Assembly: GCA_944322975.1 (NCBI GenBank)
Contig: CALUQS010000078.1
Span: forward strand, 1 to 49,673
DNA from: Candidatus Gastranaerophilales bacterium
GTDB lineage: Bacteria > Cyanobacteriota > Vampirovibrionia > Gastranaerophilales > Gastranaerophilaceae
Direction: 5' to 3'
DNA length: 49,673 nt
The notes under the pieces were generated by a model. The model was not told where the DNA came from. It searched no databases and saw only the letters and a program-made list of their open reading frames with translations. The stretch's first letter is position 1; each line of letters begins with the position of its first letter. Of the stretch, positions 8,983 through 17,736 are shown piece by piece. The position numbers and the translations under genes were made by a program.

Positions 8983-9890
8983 CAGATAATCTTCTTTCCT
9001 AAATTTTCAACCATTTCTATATCCTGCTTTGGATTTGCGCCTATTGTCGTAAGATAATTACCTACCATAAGTCCGTCAACAGATGACATAAGAGCTTTTT
9101 GTTGATTTTCTTTACTAAGTCTTGTTCTGCCGCCGCATAATCTTACAATTGATTTAGGGTTAGCAATTTTTAAAACAGCAAGAGTTCTCAAAACATTTTC
9201 TTCATCAATTTTATCAAGATATCCCTCAAAGGGTGTGTTTGCAATAGGCATAAGAATATTTACTGGGATAGAATCCGGCTGGATTTGAGAAAGTATCATC
9301 GCCATCTCCACACGCTGCTCTTGTGTTTCCCCCATACCCAAAATGACCCCGCAGCATAATCCCGTGCCGTATTTTTTAACCAGCTTACAGGTATTGATTC
9401 TTTCTTCAAAAGAATGTGTGGTACAAACCTGAGGATAATATGTTCTTGCAGTGTTTATATTATGATGAAAACGTTTCAAACCTGCATTTGCTAACTTTTT
9501 AGCCTGTTCATCATTTAAAATACCTATAGAAGCACAACTCTTAAGTCTGTCATTTTTATTAATTTCTTTAATCATTGCAAGTATTTTGTCAAAATCTTTA
9601 TCGTCGGGAGTCTTGCCCGATGTAACAACTGCAAATCTTGAAACCCTGTTAACAACAGCATCTTGCGCGGCTTGTCTGACTTTTTCAACCGCAATCAGAG
9701 GAAAAGTATCAATATTCGTATTATAGTGTGAGCTTTGTGCGCAGTATTTGCAATTTTGCGAACATTTGCCGTTTCTGGCATTTATCAGCGAACAAAACTC
9801 CACCTCTTTTTTAACATACATTTGCGAGATATTCAAAAGCTCTTGCAAATCCAGATTATATAATCTTAAAAGTTCTTCTTTATCCAACAT
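8982..9890 (-). CDS. bioB: Biotin synthase
   Basis: This radical SAM enzyme inserts sulfur into dethiobiotin in the last step of biotin synthesis. With the ATG at 9890 it is 302 residues, slightly short. The CxxxCxxC cluster site is at C43, C47 and C50 (KCSQNCKYCAQ), and the C-terminal RLCGGRTRLS block carries the arginine that binds the second cluster. An upstream TTG frame extension was rejected because TATTAT lies six bases before the ATG and looks like a -10 box. No other bio gene is nearby, so this cell may import or otherwise make dethiobiotin. Confidence 0.92.
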   Translation of the reverse strand: MLDKEELLRLYNLDLQELLNISQMYVKKEVEFCSLINARNGKCSQNCKYCAQSSHYNTNIDTFPLIAVEKVRQAAQDAVVNRVSRFAVVTSGKTPDDKDFDKILAMIKEINKNDRLKSCASIGILNDEQAKKLANAGLKRFHHNINTARTYYPQVCTTHSFEERINTCKLVKKYGTGLCCGVILGMGETQEQRVEMAMILSQIQPDSIPVNILMPIANTPFEGYLDKIDEENVLRTLAVLKIANPKSIVRLCGGRTRLSKENQQKALMSSVDGLMVGNYLTTIGANPKQDIEMVENLGKKII

Positions 9891-9902
9891 AAAAATATAA
9901 TA
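9890..9902 (-). promoter_or_regulatory. Possible leaderless -10 box of bioB
   Basis: Read on the minus strand, TATTAT (9902-9897) is followed by six bases and then the bioB ATG. No Shine-Dalgarno sequence exists. The -35 is weak, so this is a tentative call supported by the same spacing at other genes in the window. Confidence 0.35.
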
Positions 9903-9910
9903 CAATAAAG

Positions 9911-9939
9911 ACGGCAGACTTTGTAAAATTATCTGCCGT
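9911..9939 (-). terminator. Terminator hairpin
   Basis: An 8-bp perfect stem (9911-9918 with 9932-9939) lies between the 105-residue gene and bioB. On the minus strand it is followed by a short T-rich stretch and would separate the two transcripts. Confidence 0.6.
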
Positions 9940-9978
9940 TTTATTTATTTTGCGTTGATTTTCTCTTATAAAGAAATA

Positions 9979-10296
9979 CTAAGCCTCTACATCCACAGAG
10001 GCAGTTGCTGATTCTGTATCAGGAATATCGGAAGATGCGGTCACTTCAACCGACGAAACAGAAACATTAACAGCTTCTTCATTTTTGTTTTGTTCGTCTT
10101 TTTCTTCCCGGCGTTTTTCTTCCGCTTTTTCAAGCGCTTTTTCCTGAATTTTGTCTATTTGATCCAGAGAACTTGTAAGCATTTCTGTTTGTAATTGCTG
10201 GGTGCTTTTCTTGCCCTCCTGCAATTTTGCCATCCAATCACTCAGACTTACGCCTGTAGATTGCTGTTCTTCTGAAATTGAACTTAGATTAATCAT
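9979..10296 (-). CDS. Small coiled-coil protein, function unknown
   Basis: This 105-residue protein has a Lys/Glu/Gln-rich helical middle (about 25-75) that looks like a coiled coil and a Ser/Thr/Val-rich acidic tail. There is no signal peptide, membrane segment or known motif. The ATG is preceded by an AAAGAGTG region acting as a weak ribosome site. A hairpin at 9911-9939 follows. It may form a unit with the next unknown gene upstream, although a hairpin lies between them. Confidence 0.6.
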   Translation of the reverse strand: MINLSSISEEQQSTGVSLSDWMAKLQEGKKSTQQLQTEMLTSSLDQIDKIQEKALEKAEEKRREEKDEQNKNEEAVNVSVSSVEVTASSDIPDTESATASVDVEA

Positions 10297-10390
10297 ACAG
10301 TCACTCTTTCTTTATTATAAACAATTATTATTATATGTCTCAGACAAAATAATAAATCCGCCGGTTAAATGAAAAATCATATGACAAATT

Positions 10391-10437
10391 AACAAATTAG
10401 TGTCCCGCTCAACAATATCACTGCGGGATAATTTGTT
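10391..10437 (-). terminator. Terminator hairpin of the 10476-11495 gene
   Basis: Arms aacaaatta plus tcccgc and gcggga plus taatttgtt pair around a 12-base loop with one small internal bulge. On the minus strand the hairpin comes 38 bases after the stop codon. Confidence 0.6.
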
Positions 10438-10475
10438 TTCAACAACTATCAGCGGAGCTGTTACGCTCAGCTATA

Positions 10476-11495
10476 TTAAATATTGTCTTCGTAATACGAT
10501 TTTACTTCTTCAAAATTTCGAGCCATTTTACCCATAACCCTGTTGAGTTCATTTTGGGTTTGTTCAATCATTTCAGGACCATGAGCTTTTATGTTGGCAT
10601 AATAATCGTATTTTTTTTGCAGCTCAATGCCTTTAGCGTCGGCGTTGTTAACATAGCACTGCATTGCCTGTCTTTGCACACTGCCAAGGTGCGAGCTGTT
10701 ATGGCACAATTGAAAGAAGGTATTTCTTCTGCTTTCATCAACTAGATATTTTTCAACTGCTATATCTTCAAGCGTTGAATCAACTTTTGCATATTTTTCT
10801 TTTAAGTCCTCAAGCCTTTTCACAAGCTGGTCTTTGTACATAAAATCTTCGCCTGTTTTGTACATGATATTAAAAAGATTCTGCGCAAATGCTGCTTTTT
10901 TATTTGCCTCTTCTATACGTTTTTTGTATAGTTCCTCCTGCTGCAAAGTGTTTTCTTCAACCGGATTTACAAGGCTGTCTTCATCTGTTGAAATAACTCT
11001 TTGTTGATATGTTATGAAATCTCTTAAATCTGCAAAGTAGTCATGCGGGCACTGTTTTTGTGAAGTGTATTTTTCTTTAAGCTGTTCTAAAGACGGGAAT
11101 TTTGGCTCATTATCATAAATTATGTAACCATGCGCGCTTTTGATATCATCTGTGACTGTCTCATTCGGGTCAGCAACGTAAAAGGTTGTATCAAGCTTGT
11201 TGTCGGTTTTTTCAAAAGTTCTGTTCTTATCAAATTCACGGGTATATTCTTGTACGTTTTGTGCAAGAAAACGTGCTCTGTCTTCTTTAGAATCCGTTAT
11301 TTTTACGTAATTTCCTATGTTATTAAAATACGGTCTCATATCCTGGCCGAGGATGTAACAGGAAATATACCCCTTTTCGTCTTTTATCATCGGATTTGCG
11401 CTATGCCCGCTAAAAGCAGGGTTTGCCGCGGTTTTATTATTCTTTATATTATTGCGTCTCAGGGATGTATAATTATGTATTGCAGAAATTCTCAT
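10476..11495 (-). CDS. Unknown protein with N-terminal NPAFSG motif
   Basis: This 339-residue, mostly helical and charged protein has a basic N-terminus (MRISAIHNYTSLRRN) and the short motif NPAFSG at about 25-30. I associate that motif, at this distance from the start, with many unrelated proteins of the Melainabacteria group. No catalytic or membrane motif is visible. The ATG has a strong AAGGAG site. A hairpin follows the stop. Function is unknown. Confidence 0.7.
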   Translation of the reverse strand: MRISAIHNYTSLRRNNIKNNKTAANPAFSGHSANPMIKDEKGYISCYILGQDMRPYFNNIGNYVKITDSKEDRARFLAQNVQEYTREFDKNRTFEKTDNKLDTTFYVADPNETVTDDIKSAHGYIIYDNEPKFPSLEQLKEKYTSQKQCPHDYFADLRDFITYQQRVISTDEDSLVNPVEENTLQQEELYKKRIEEANKKAAFAQNLFNIMYKTGEDFMYKDQLVKRLEDLKEKYAKVDSTLEDIAVEKYLVDESRRNTFFQLCHNSSHLGSVQRQAMQCYVNNADAKGIELQKKYDYYANIKAHGPEMIEQTQNELNRVMGKMARNFEEVKSYYEDNI

Positions 11496-11576
11496 GAAAG
11501 TTGTCTCCTTATCTTAATTAAGGTAACGCTAAACACAAAATTTTTTGCTACTGCTGCTGTAATTTGTTTACAAAGG

Positions 11577-12575
11577 TTAAAATTCTCCGTCACATTTTGT
11601 ATTGCAGAAAACACAATTCCCATTAAATAAATTGTATTTTAGTATCTTATAGCCGTCTCTTATAATAACAGGTTGAGAGCAGTTTTTGCAATAGGTTGAA
11701 GAGGTTTGGACGCTGCTCAGATTGCCTGTATACACGTATTTTAGTCCTGTATTCAAAGCAATTTGACGGGCTTTTAACAGGGTTGAAAAAGCGGTCGGTC
11801 TTCTGTCCGAGAATTTGTAATTGGGGAAAAACGCGCTAAAATGCAAGGGTACACAATCTCCAAGGTTTTCAACAATCCACTTGCACTGCCGTTTTATCAT
11901 CTCATCGCTGTCGTTTTCGCCTTCTGCAAGCATTGTTGTTAATTCAACGTGGCAATCTGTTTCATTGCAGGCATATTTAATTGTTTCGAGCACAGGCTGC
12001 AATTTTGCAAGGCAGTTTTTGCGGTAAAATTCCTCGCTAAAACCTTTTAAGTCAATATTTGCAGCATCCATGCCGGAAAAAAACTCTGCAGCCGGTTCTT
12101 TATTTATAAAGCCCGAGGTTACCGCTATTGTTTTTATTCCGTTTTGACGGCAGAGCTTTGCCGTATCAAGGGCATATTCAAAAAATATAATCGGGTCGTT
12201 ATATGTAAAGGCAACGCTTTTGCAGTTGTATTTTTTTGCAATTTCAACAATCTCGCTCGGAGAAGTTCTGTTTAAAAAAGAGATATCAATGTCTGTCTTT
12301 GTTGTTTTCCAGTTCTGACAAAATTTGCAGCCCATGTTACAGCCTGTTGTGCCGAAAGAAAGCACAGCCGTTCCCGGATAAAACTGATACAGAGGCTTTT
12401 TTTCGACAGGGTCAATAGCCAGACCCGTATTATATCCGTATGATGTCAAAATTATATTATTCTTAACATTTCTGCGCACCTTGCAAAACCCCCTCTGTCC
12501 TTCAGAAAGGATACAATTTCTCGGGCAAATTTTGCATTGAACTTTATCTTTTGTAACAATGTTTTGATATTTCAT
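11577..12575 (-). CDS. amrS: AmmeMemoRadiSam system radical SAM enzyme
   Basis: This 332-residue radical SAM enzyme has the CxxxCxxC cluster at C79, C83 and C86 (CNMGCKFCQNW). A Cys-rich N-terminus (QCKICPRNC at about 13-21) and a C-terminal pair of CxxC-like motifs are typical of AmrS. The family occurs with Memo and AMMECR1 proteins; the reaction is unknown. The ATG at 12575 was chosen over an upstream frame because TATAAT lies seven bases before it. It diverges from the fused Memo/AMMECR1 gene with only 21 bp between the two start codons. Confidence 0.9.
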   Translation of the reverse strand: MKYQNIVTKDKVQCKICPRNCILSEGQRGFCKVRRNVKNNIILTSYGYNTGLAIDPVEKKPLYQFYPGTAVLSFGTTGCNMGCKFCQNWKTTKTDIDISFLNRTSPSEIVEIAKKYNCKSVAFTYNDPIIFFEYALDTAKLCRQNGIKTIAVTSGFINKEPAAEFFSGMDAANIDLKGFSEEFYRKNCLAKLQPVLETIKYACNETDCHVELTTMLAEGENDSDEMIKRQCKWIVENLGDCVPLHFSAFFPNYKFSDRRPTAFSTLLKARQIALNTGLKYVYTGNLSSVQTSSTYCKNCSQPVIIRDGYKILKYNLFNGNCVFCNTKCDGEF

Positions 12576-12611
12576 AAAATATATTATAATGTCGTTATGG
12601 AAAAAATTAAA
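12562..12611. promoter_or_regulatory. Shared divergent promoter with palindromic -10, both transcripts predicted leaderless
   Basis: The self-complementary ATTATAAT (12583-12590) gives TATAAT on both strands. On the plus strand six bases separate it from the ATG at 12597; on the minus strand seven bases separate it from the ATG at 12575. The -35 regions are weak (TTTTGA at 12562-12567 plus, TTTAAT at 12611-12606 minus). Neither gene has a ribosome-binding site. Confidence 0.6.
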
Positions 12612-13934
12612 CAATCATCAGTCGCCGGTTCTTTCTATCCGGCAGACGCTACGGAATTAAAAAATCAAATAGAAAGCTTTAAAGAAAACAGCAAAAATAC
12701 ATATACTGTTACCACAAGGGCTGTTATTGTTCCTCATGCAGGGTATATGTATTCCGGACGGCTCGCTTATGAAGGTATAAGCCAGCTGGACAAAAATATA
12801 GAAAATCTCTTTATCTTTGCCCCAGCTCATAAGGCCTCTTTTGAGGGACTTGCCCTGAGCGATTTTGAGGGTTGGAATACCCCGCTTGGCGATATTGAGA
12901 TTAATCAGGATCTTAACCGTGAACTTCAAGAGAAGTTTAATGCGCAATTTAACAATATTGCTCTTGAAAACGAACACTCAATAGAAGTTCAGGTTCCGAT
13001 TATCCAGCAGGTATTTGAAAATGTCAAAATTATACCTGTTCTTGTCGGCATGGAAAAACCGGAAACAGTTCAAAATATAATTGAAACTTATTATTCTGAC
13101 ACTAAAAACGGTTTTATCATTTCGTCTGATTTGAGCCATTATCTAAACGATATACAGGCTAAAAAAATCGACACTCTGACAGCACAGATGATAGAAGCAT
13201 TAAATACCGAAAATTTTGCCCCTCAACAGGCATGCGGAATGATTGGCATACTCGGATTATGCGGTTTTGCAAAGAAAAACAGCTACTCTTTAATAAGAAT
13301 TGATATGACAAATTCATCTGCCGCAACAGACGATAAATCAAGTGTTGTGGGATACGGATGCTGGTTTTTGTATGAAGGCGAAAAAAATAATTTCTTAAAA
13401 GAATACTGCGGTGATATTATCAAAGAAATTTGCCGTTTGAGTATTAAATCTCGTCTTCAGGAAATGCATGAAAAAATAAACTATCCGCAGGTGCTGGATG
13501 AAATCGGCGCAAGCTTTGTTACTCTGGAATCAGAAGGTAAATTAAGAGGCTGCATAGGCTCTATAATAGCTTACAGATCTCTGATAGAAGATTTGCTTAC
13601 AAATGCACAAAAAGCCGCATTTGCTGACCCGAGATTTAAACCTCTTACAAACGATGAGTTTGAAAATCTTGATATAGCAGTGTCTATTTTATCAACTCCT
13701 GTTCCTATCAAATTTAATGATGAAGAAGATTTGATAAACCAGCTTGAGCCGGATAAAGACGGTATAATCATTAAAGACGGACAGCGTCAGGCTGTATTTT
13801 TGCCCTCTGTCTGGGAACAGCTGCCTGATAAAAAAGAGTTTTTGAATGCGCTTAAGCTCAAGGCCGGTTTGGCACCCGAGTATTTTTCAAAAACTCTTGA
13901 AGCGTTCAGATTTTATACCGTTTACATAAAATAG
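12597..13934 (+). CDS. Fused AmmeMemoRadiSam proteins B and A (Memo domain plus AMMECR1 domain)
   Basis: This 445-residue protein joins two families. Residues about 1-265 are Memo-like (AGSFYPA, RAVIVPHAGYMYSGRLAYEG, SSDLSHY, with His residues matching the metal-site pattern). Residues about 285-445 are AMMECR1-like (LRGCIGSI, AAFADPRFKPL, LDIAVSIL). The fusion supports the known association of AmrA, AmrB and AmrS, and amrS diverges from this gene. The biochemical role is unknown. The ATG at 12597 is preferred over a longer frame reaching into amrS. Confidence 0.9.
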   Translation: MEKIKQSSVAGSFYPADATELKNQIESFKENSKNTYTVTTRAVIVPHAGYMYSGRLAYEGISQLDKNIENLFIFAPAHKASFEGLALSDFEGWNTPLGDIEINQDLNRELQEKFNAQFNNIALENEHSIEVQVPIIQQVFENVKIIPVLVGMEKPETVQNIIETYYSDTKNGFIISSDLSHYLNDIQAKKIDTLTAQMIEALNTENFAPQQACGMIGILGLCGFAKKNSYSLIRIDMTNSSAATDDKSSVVGYGCWFLYEGEKNNFLKEYCGDIIKEICRLSIKSRLQEMHEKINYPQVLDEIGASFVTLESEGKLRGCIGSIIAYRSLIEDLLTNAQKAAFADPRFKPLTNDEFENLDIAVSILSTPVPIKFNDEEDLINQLEPDKDGIIIKDGQRQAVFLPSVWEQLPDKKEFLNALKLKAGLAPEYFSKTLEAFRFYTVYIK

Positions 13935-13954
13935 ACAAAATACGATTATGTTCT

Positions 13955-13989
13955 AAATGACCCAAAGACGAATCATCTTTGGGTCATTT
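13955..13989 (+). terminator. Intrinsic terminator after the Memo/AMMECR1 gene
   Basis: A 14-bp perfect stem (13955-13968 with 13976-13989) with a 7-base loop is followed by a T/A-rich tail. It begins 20 bases after the stop codon. Confidence 0.9.
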
Positions 13990-14244
13990 ATTATAGTTAA
14001 AATTTTAAGAAATCAGCCCAAAAGACAAACTTCCCAATCTGCTGATTAGCTACTGTTTTGTGTTTCAGCGCCCCTCAATCTTTACATATTTTTATGATGT
14101 ACAGCTTGCCGGATAAAATTTTGAACAAATTTTAATATTAATCGTTTATTGATATATAATAAGTATTAGACCTGCCGGAAACTTTAAATAGCTCTAAAGG
14201 GCTAATTGCTTAAAATTTAAGATAATAGGATGATTTAATAACAA
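13990..14244. other. Intergenic region before the efflux operon
   Basis: With the terminator this makes a 310-bp gene-free stretch. It holds a TATAAT at 14155-14160 that could be the -10 of the efflux operon, without a convincing -35, and two TGCCGGA copies near 14107 and 14173. I recognise no RNA or operator. Confidence 0.35.
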
Positions 14245-15822
14245 ATGTATTTTTTTAAAATGTTAACTACAAGGTTAAAATCAGAGTTGAAAAACAAAAC
14301 ATTTCTCCGACAAAAAAGCATATCAGCAGTTGTTATGCTGGCGTTTATGACATGCCAGCTGTTTTCGTGTGCATACGGTTTTTCTATTTCGTTTAAAAAG
14401 AACAAACCAAAGAATACAACCACAAAACCGGCTGTACAGATGAAAGCAGAAGTAAATAAACAGGTTGAATATTCACTGGATGACTGTATAAATATAGCAC
14501 TTGCCAATGATCCGAACATAAAAGTAGCCAAAACCCAGAAGGATATAGCAAATACTCAAGTCGGACTTGCAAAATCCGATTATTTCCCAAATATCACAAT
14601 AGGCAACGGCTTTACCTCTCAGCATAACAAAAACTCCGGACGCGGCGGCGGTTTTTATAATCAGGGCGGCAGCACTACATCTGATAACAATTATTACCAG
14701 TTAAATCTCGGGGTAAACCAGCTTATATGGGATTTTGGTTCAACTGTTGCAAGAATAAACATGCAAAAATACAACCGCGAATCCGTCGGATATGACCTTG
14801 AAAATACAATATTAAATACCGTATACAATGTAAAAATGGCATATTTTCAGGCGCTTGCAGCTCTTGCAAATCAGGATGTATATGAGCGCTCCGTGAGAAT
14901 AAATAAACTCAACTACGAAAGAACCAACGCGCTTTTTCAGGAAGGTTTAAAATCGAAAATAGATGTTGTTAACGCACAGGTTTATCTGACTGATGCGGAA
15001 ATTTCTTTAATCAATGCGCAGGGACAGTATCAAAATGCAATTGTTAACCTTAATAACGCTATGTATTATCCTGATGCACCTGATTACACGCTAAAAAATA
15101 CGGAGAGCTTTAATTTTCAGCGAACAAAACCGCAAAAAACCGAGGTTAATGTTAATTCGATTAAAAAAAGCGGCAGCGAAGAATACGAACAAACGGCTAT
15201 TTTAACCTCCGGCATAGAAAAACAGGATATATTACAAAACTACAAATTTCAGCCACTGATTATGCCCGTAGACGAGGCCATACAAAAAGCTTACGAAAAC
15301 AGACCGGATTTAAAATCACTGCTTATGGTTGAAAGAGCGCAAAAAGAATCTTTAAAAGCAATAAAACGTTCTTATTTCCCGGTACTAGGGGCAAGCGCCG
15401 GATATAATTACAGAAAAAACAGTGATGTGTCTAATACCGGTTTTAACGTAGGTGTAACGCTTAACTTCCCGACTTTGAACTTTATGGATATGAAATACAG
15501 CATTGCACAGGGGAAGTCATATCTTCAAATGGCAGAAGAAAATATTGACCTTTCAAAAAAGAATATTCATTTTGAAGTTAAAAACAATTACATTAATATG
15601 GTAGTATTGCAGAAAAAAATTCCATTGATGGCACAAAAGGTTCAACAAACACTGGAAAACTTTGAACTTGCAGACGGAAGATATACTGTCGGGCTCGGAA
15701 ATTTTATAGAACTGCAGCAGGCTCAAACCAATTACAATAACGCTCAACTATCATTTGTTCAGGCGGTATTTGATTACAATGTCGCAAAAGAACAATTCCA
15801 AAAATCCATGGGGGTAAGATGA
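14245..15822 (+). CDS. TolC-like outer membrane efflux protein
   Basis: This 525-residue protein is an outer-membrane channel of a tripartite pump. After a basic start and a hydrophobic export segment (about 25-45), two OEP repeats follow (about 75-275 and 345-520), each beginning with the typical helical pattern (DDCINIALANDPNIKVAK; EAIQKAYENRPDLKSLL) and using LKSKIDVVNAQVYLTDAE and LGNFIELQQAQTNY. A Lys/Thr-rich linker is near 50-60. The start is not certain: an ATG at 14260 is also possible. Its stop overlaps the next start (ATGA). Confidence 0.9.
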   Translation: MYFFKMLTTRLKSELKNKTFLRQKSISAVVMLAFMTCQLFSCAYGFSISFKKNKPKNTTTKPAVQMKAEVNKQVEYSLDDCINIALANDPNIKVAKTQKDIANTQVGLAKSDYFPNITIGNGFTSQHNKNSGRGGGFYNQGGSTTSDNNYYQLNLGVNQLIWDFGSTVARINMQKYNRESVGYDLENTILNTVYNVKMAYFQALAALANQDVYERSVRINKLNYERTNALFQEGLKSKIDVVNAQVYLTDAEISLINAQGQYQNAIVNLNNAMYYPDAPDYTLKNTESFNFQRTKPQKTEVNVNSIKKSGSEEYEQTAILTSGIEKQDILQNYKFQPLIMPVDEAIQKAYENRPDLKSLLMVERAQKESLKAIKRSYFPVLGASAGYNYRKNSDVSNTGFNVGVTLNFPTLNFMDMKYSIAQGKSYLQMAEENIDLSKKNIHFEVKNNYINMVVLQKKIPLMAQKVQQTLENFELADGRYTVGLGNFIELQQAQTNYNNAQLSFVQAVFDYNVAKEQFQKSMGVR

Positions 15823-16985
15823 AAAAACGAATATTAATTATAACAGGCATAATTGCAGCAATATTTTTTGTAAGCGGATTTGCTCTGTGGTTCAAAAAAA
15901 ATCCTTCTGCTGACTACGTTACAGTACCGGCAAAAAGAAAAACTATTATTGAAGCAGTAGAAGCCTCAGGCACAGTAAACCCTGTAAACACCGTCGATAT
16001 AGGTTCACAGGTATCAGGTATGATTAAGGAAATCTATGTTGACTACAACTCGAAAGTTACAAAAGGTCAGCTGCTTGCACAAATTGACCCCTCTCTTTTT
16101 CAGGCACAGGTGGACAAAGCGCGTGGAGATTTGGAAGCTGCAATATCCAACAAAGCAAAAATAGAGGCTATGCTGGCATACGACAAAAAGAATTACGAAA
16201 GATATAAAAAGCTGTATACTAAAAACTATGTAGCAAAAAGCGAACTTGACCTTGCAGAAGCAACATACAAGTCTGACCTTGCACAGCTTGCTGCATCACA
16301 GGGTTCTATTAATCAGGCGCGTGCAACTTTGCAGAACAATTTGACAAATTTAAAATATACAAAAATAGTTTCACCTGTTGACGGCACTGTTGTTTCGCGT
16401 GCGGTTGATGTGGGGCAGACCGTTGCCGCAAGCTTTCAAACTCCTACTTTGTTTCAGGTGGCACAGGACTTAACTAACATGCAAATCGAAGTTAATGTCT
16501 CTGAGGCTGATATAGGCAGAATCAAAAAACATCAGGAGGTTGAATACACTCTTGACGGTTATGCTGATGAAGTTTTCCACGGCAAAGTTACAGAAGTACG
16601 GATTGCCCCGACTACAGTATCTAACGTTGTTACTTATACGGTAATAGTGGATGTTGATAACAAAGAACAAAAAATGATTCCAGGCATGACGGCTAATGTT
16701 TCTATCATCACAAACAAACGCGAAAATGTTATCTCTGTCCCTACAGATGCTCTTAAATTTACGGATAAAGAATTAACAGGCGGTAAAAAATACAAAGATC
16801 AGGGTCTGTGGGTAATCAAAGACAACAAACCTGTCAGAATTACCATTAAAACCGGTGCAAAAGATTCCGACAGAACAGAAATTATATCAGATCAGCTTAA
16901 AGAAAAAGACAGAGTTATCCTCAGAAAAAGAGGCGACAACGATAAAACAGCACAGGGACCTCGCCGTCCTATGAGATTGTTTTAA
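15819..16985 (+). CDS. MacA/HlyD-type periplasmic adaptor
   Basis: This 388-residue adaptor links the inner-membrane ABC transporter to the TolC-like channel. It has an N-terminal membrane anchor (about 4-24), a biotinyl-lipoyl-like fold (GSQVSGMIKEIYVDYNSKVTKGQLLAQID), a helical hairpin (about 95-180), the second half of the lipoyl domain (VSPVDGTVVSRAVDVGQTV) and beta-barrel domains to the C-terminus. It overlaps the TolC-like stop by 4 bp and precedes the ATPase by 43 bp. Confidence 0.92.
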   Translation: MKKRILIITGIIAAIFFVSGFALWFKKNPSADYVTVPAKRKTIIEAVEASGTVNPVNTVDIGSQVSGMIKEIYVDYNSKVTKGQLLAQIDPSLFQAQVDKARGDLEAAISNKAKIEAMLAYDKKNYERYKKLYTKNYVAKSELDLAEATYKSDLAQLAASQGSINQARATLQNNLTNLKYTKIVSPVDGTVVSRAVDVGQTVAASFQTPTLFQVAQDLTNMQIEVNVSEADIGRIKKHQEVEYTLDGYADEVFHGKVTEVRIAPTTVSNVVTYTVIVDVDNKEQKMIPGMTANVSIITNKRENVISVPTDALKFTDKELTGGKKYKDQGLWVIKDNKPVRITIKTGAKDSDRTEIISDQLKEKDRVILRKRGDNDKTAQGPRRPMRLF

Positions 16986-17028
16986 AACATGATAATCATA
17001 AAAGTAAAATTCAAAAAGCCAAAATACA

Positions 17029-17736
17029 ATGAAACTTATTGAAATCAAAAATCTTATAAAAACATATGAAACAGGCGATACATCATTTAACGCGCTTAAT
17101 GATGTATCACTGAGTGTTGACACCGGCGAATTTGTGGCGATAATGGGAGCCTCGGGTTCCGGAAAATCAACCTGTATGAATATTCTTGGCTGTCTTGACA
17201 AACCTACATCTGGCAGTTATTTTCTGGATGGTATTGACGTGAGCAAAATGTCGATGAACGAGCTTTCTTCTATACGCAACAGAAAACTCGGTTTTGTTTT
17301 TCAGGGGTTTAACCTTATCCCCAGAACCTCCGCAATTGAAAACGTTGAAATGCCTATGATATATAAAGGAGTAGCGCCTGAGGAAAGAATAAAAAGAGCC
17401 AAAGCAGCTTTAAAAATAGTCGGACTGGAATACAGAGAAAACCACCTGCCAAACCAGATGTCAGGCGGTCAGCAGCAAAGGGTTGCAATAGCAAGGGCAA
17501 TAGTTAACGATGCTCCCATTATTCTTGCCGATGAACCGACGGGGAATCTCGATACCAAAACGTCTATAGAGGTTATGGAGTTTTTTGTAAAACTGAATAA
17601 TACGGGCAAAACAATAATACTTGTAACCCATGAACCTGATATTGCCCAGTACTGCAAAAGAATTGTCCGCTTTAAAGACGGTAACATCATCAGTGACGAA
17701 ATTAACAACAACAGAACGGAGGTTAAAAACGCATGA
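17029..17736 (+). CDS. MacB/LolD-type ABC transporter ATP-binding protein
   Basis: This 235-residue ATPase has Walker A GASGSGKST (about 41-49), Q-loop FVFQGFNLIPRTSAIENV, signature MSGGQQQR, Walker B IILADEPTGNLD and the H-loop VTHEP. It belongs to the MacB/LolD/FtsE group. The ATPase and permease are separate genes here, unlike fused E. coli MacB. The stop overlaps the permease start by 4 bp. The substrate (drug, peptide or lipid) cannot be read from sequence. Confidence 0.95.
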   Translation: MKLIEIKNLIKTYETGDTSFNALNDVSLSVDTGEFVAIMGASGSGKSTCMNILGCLDKPTSGSYFLDGIDVSKMSMNELSSIRNRKLGFVFQGFNLIPRTSAIENVEMPMIYKGVAPEERIKRAKAALKIVGLEYRENHLPNQMSGGQQQRVAIARAIVNDAPIILADEPTGNLDTKTSIEVMEFFVKLNNTGKTIILVTHEPDIAQYCKRIVRFKDGNIISDEINNNRTEVKNA

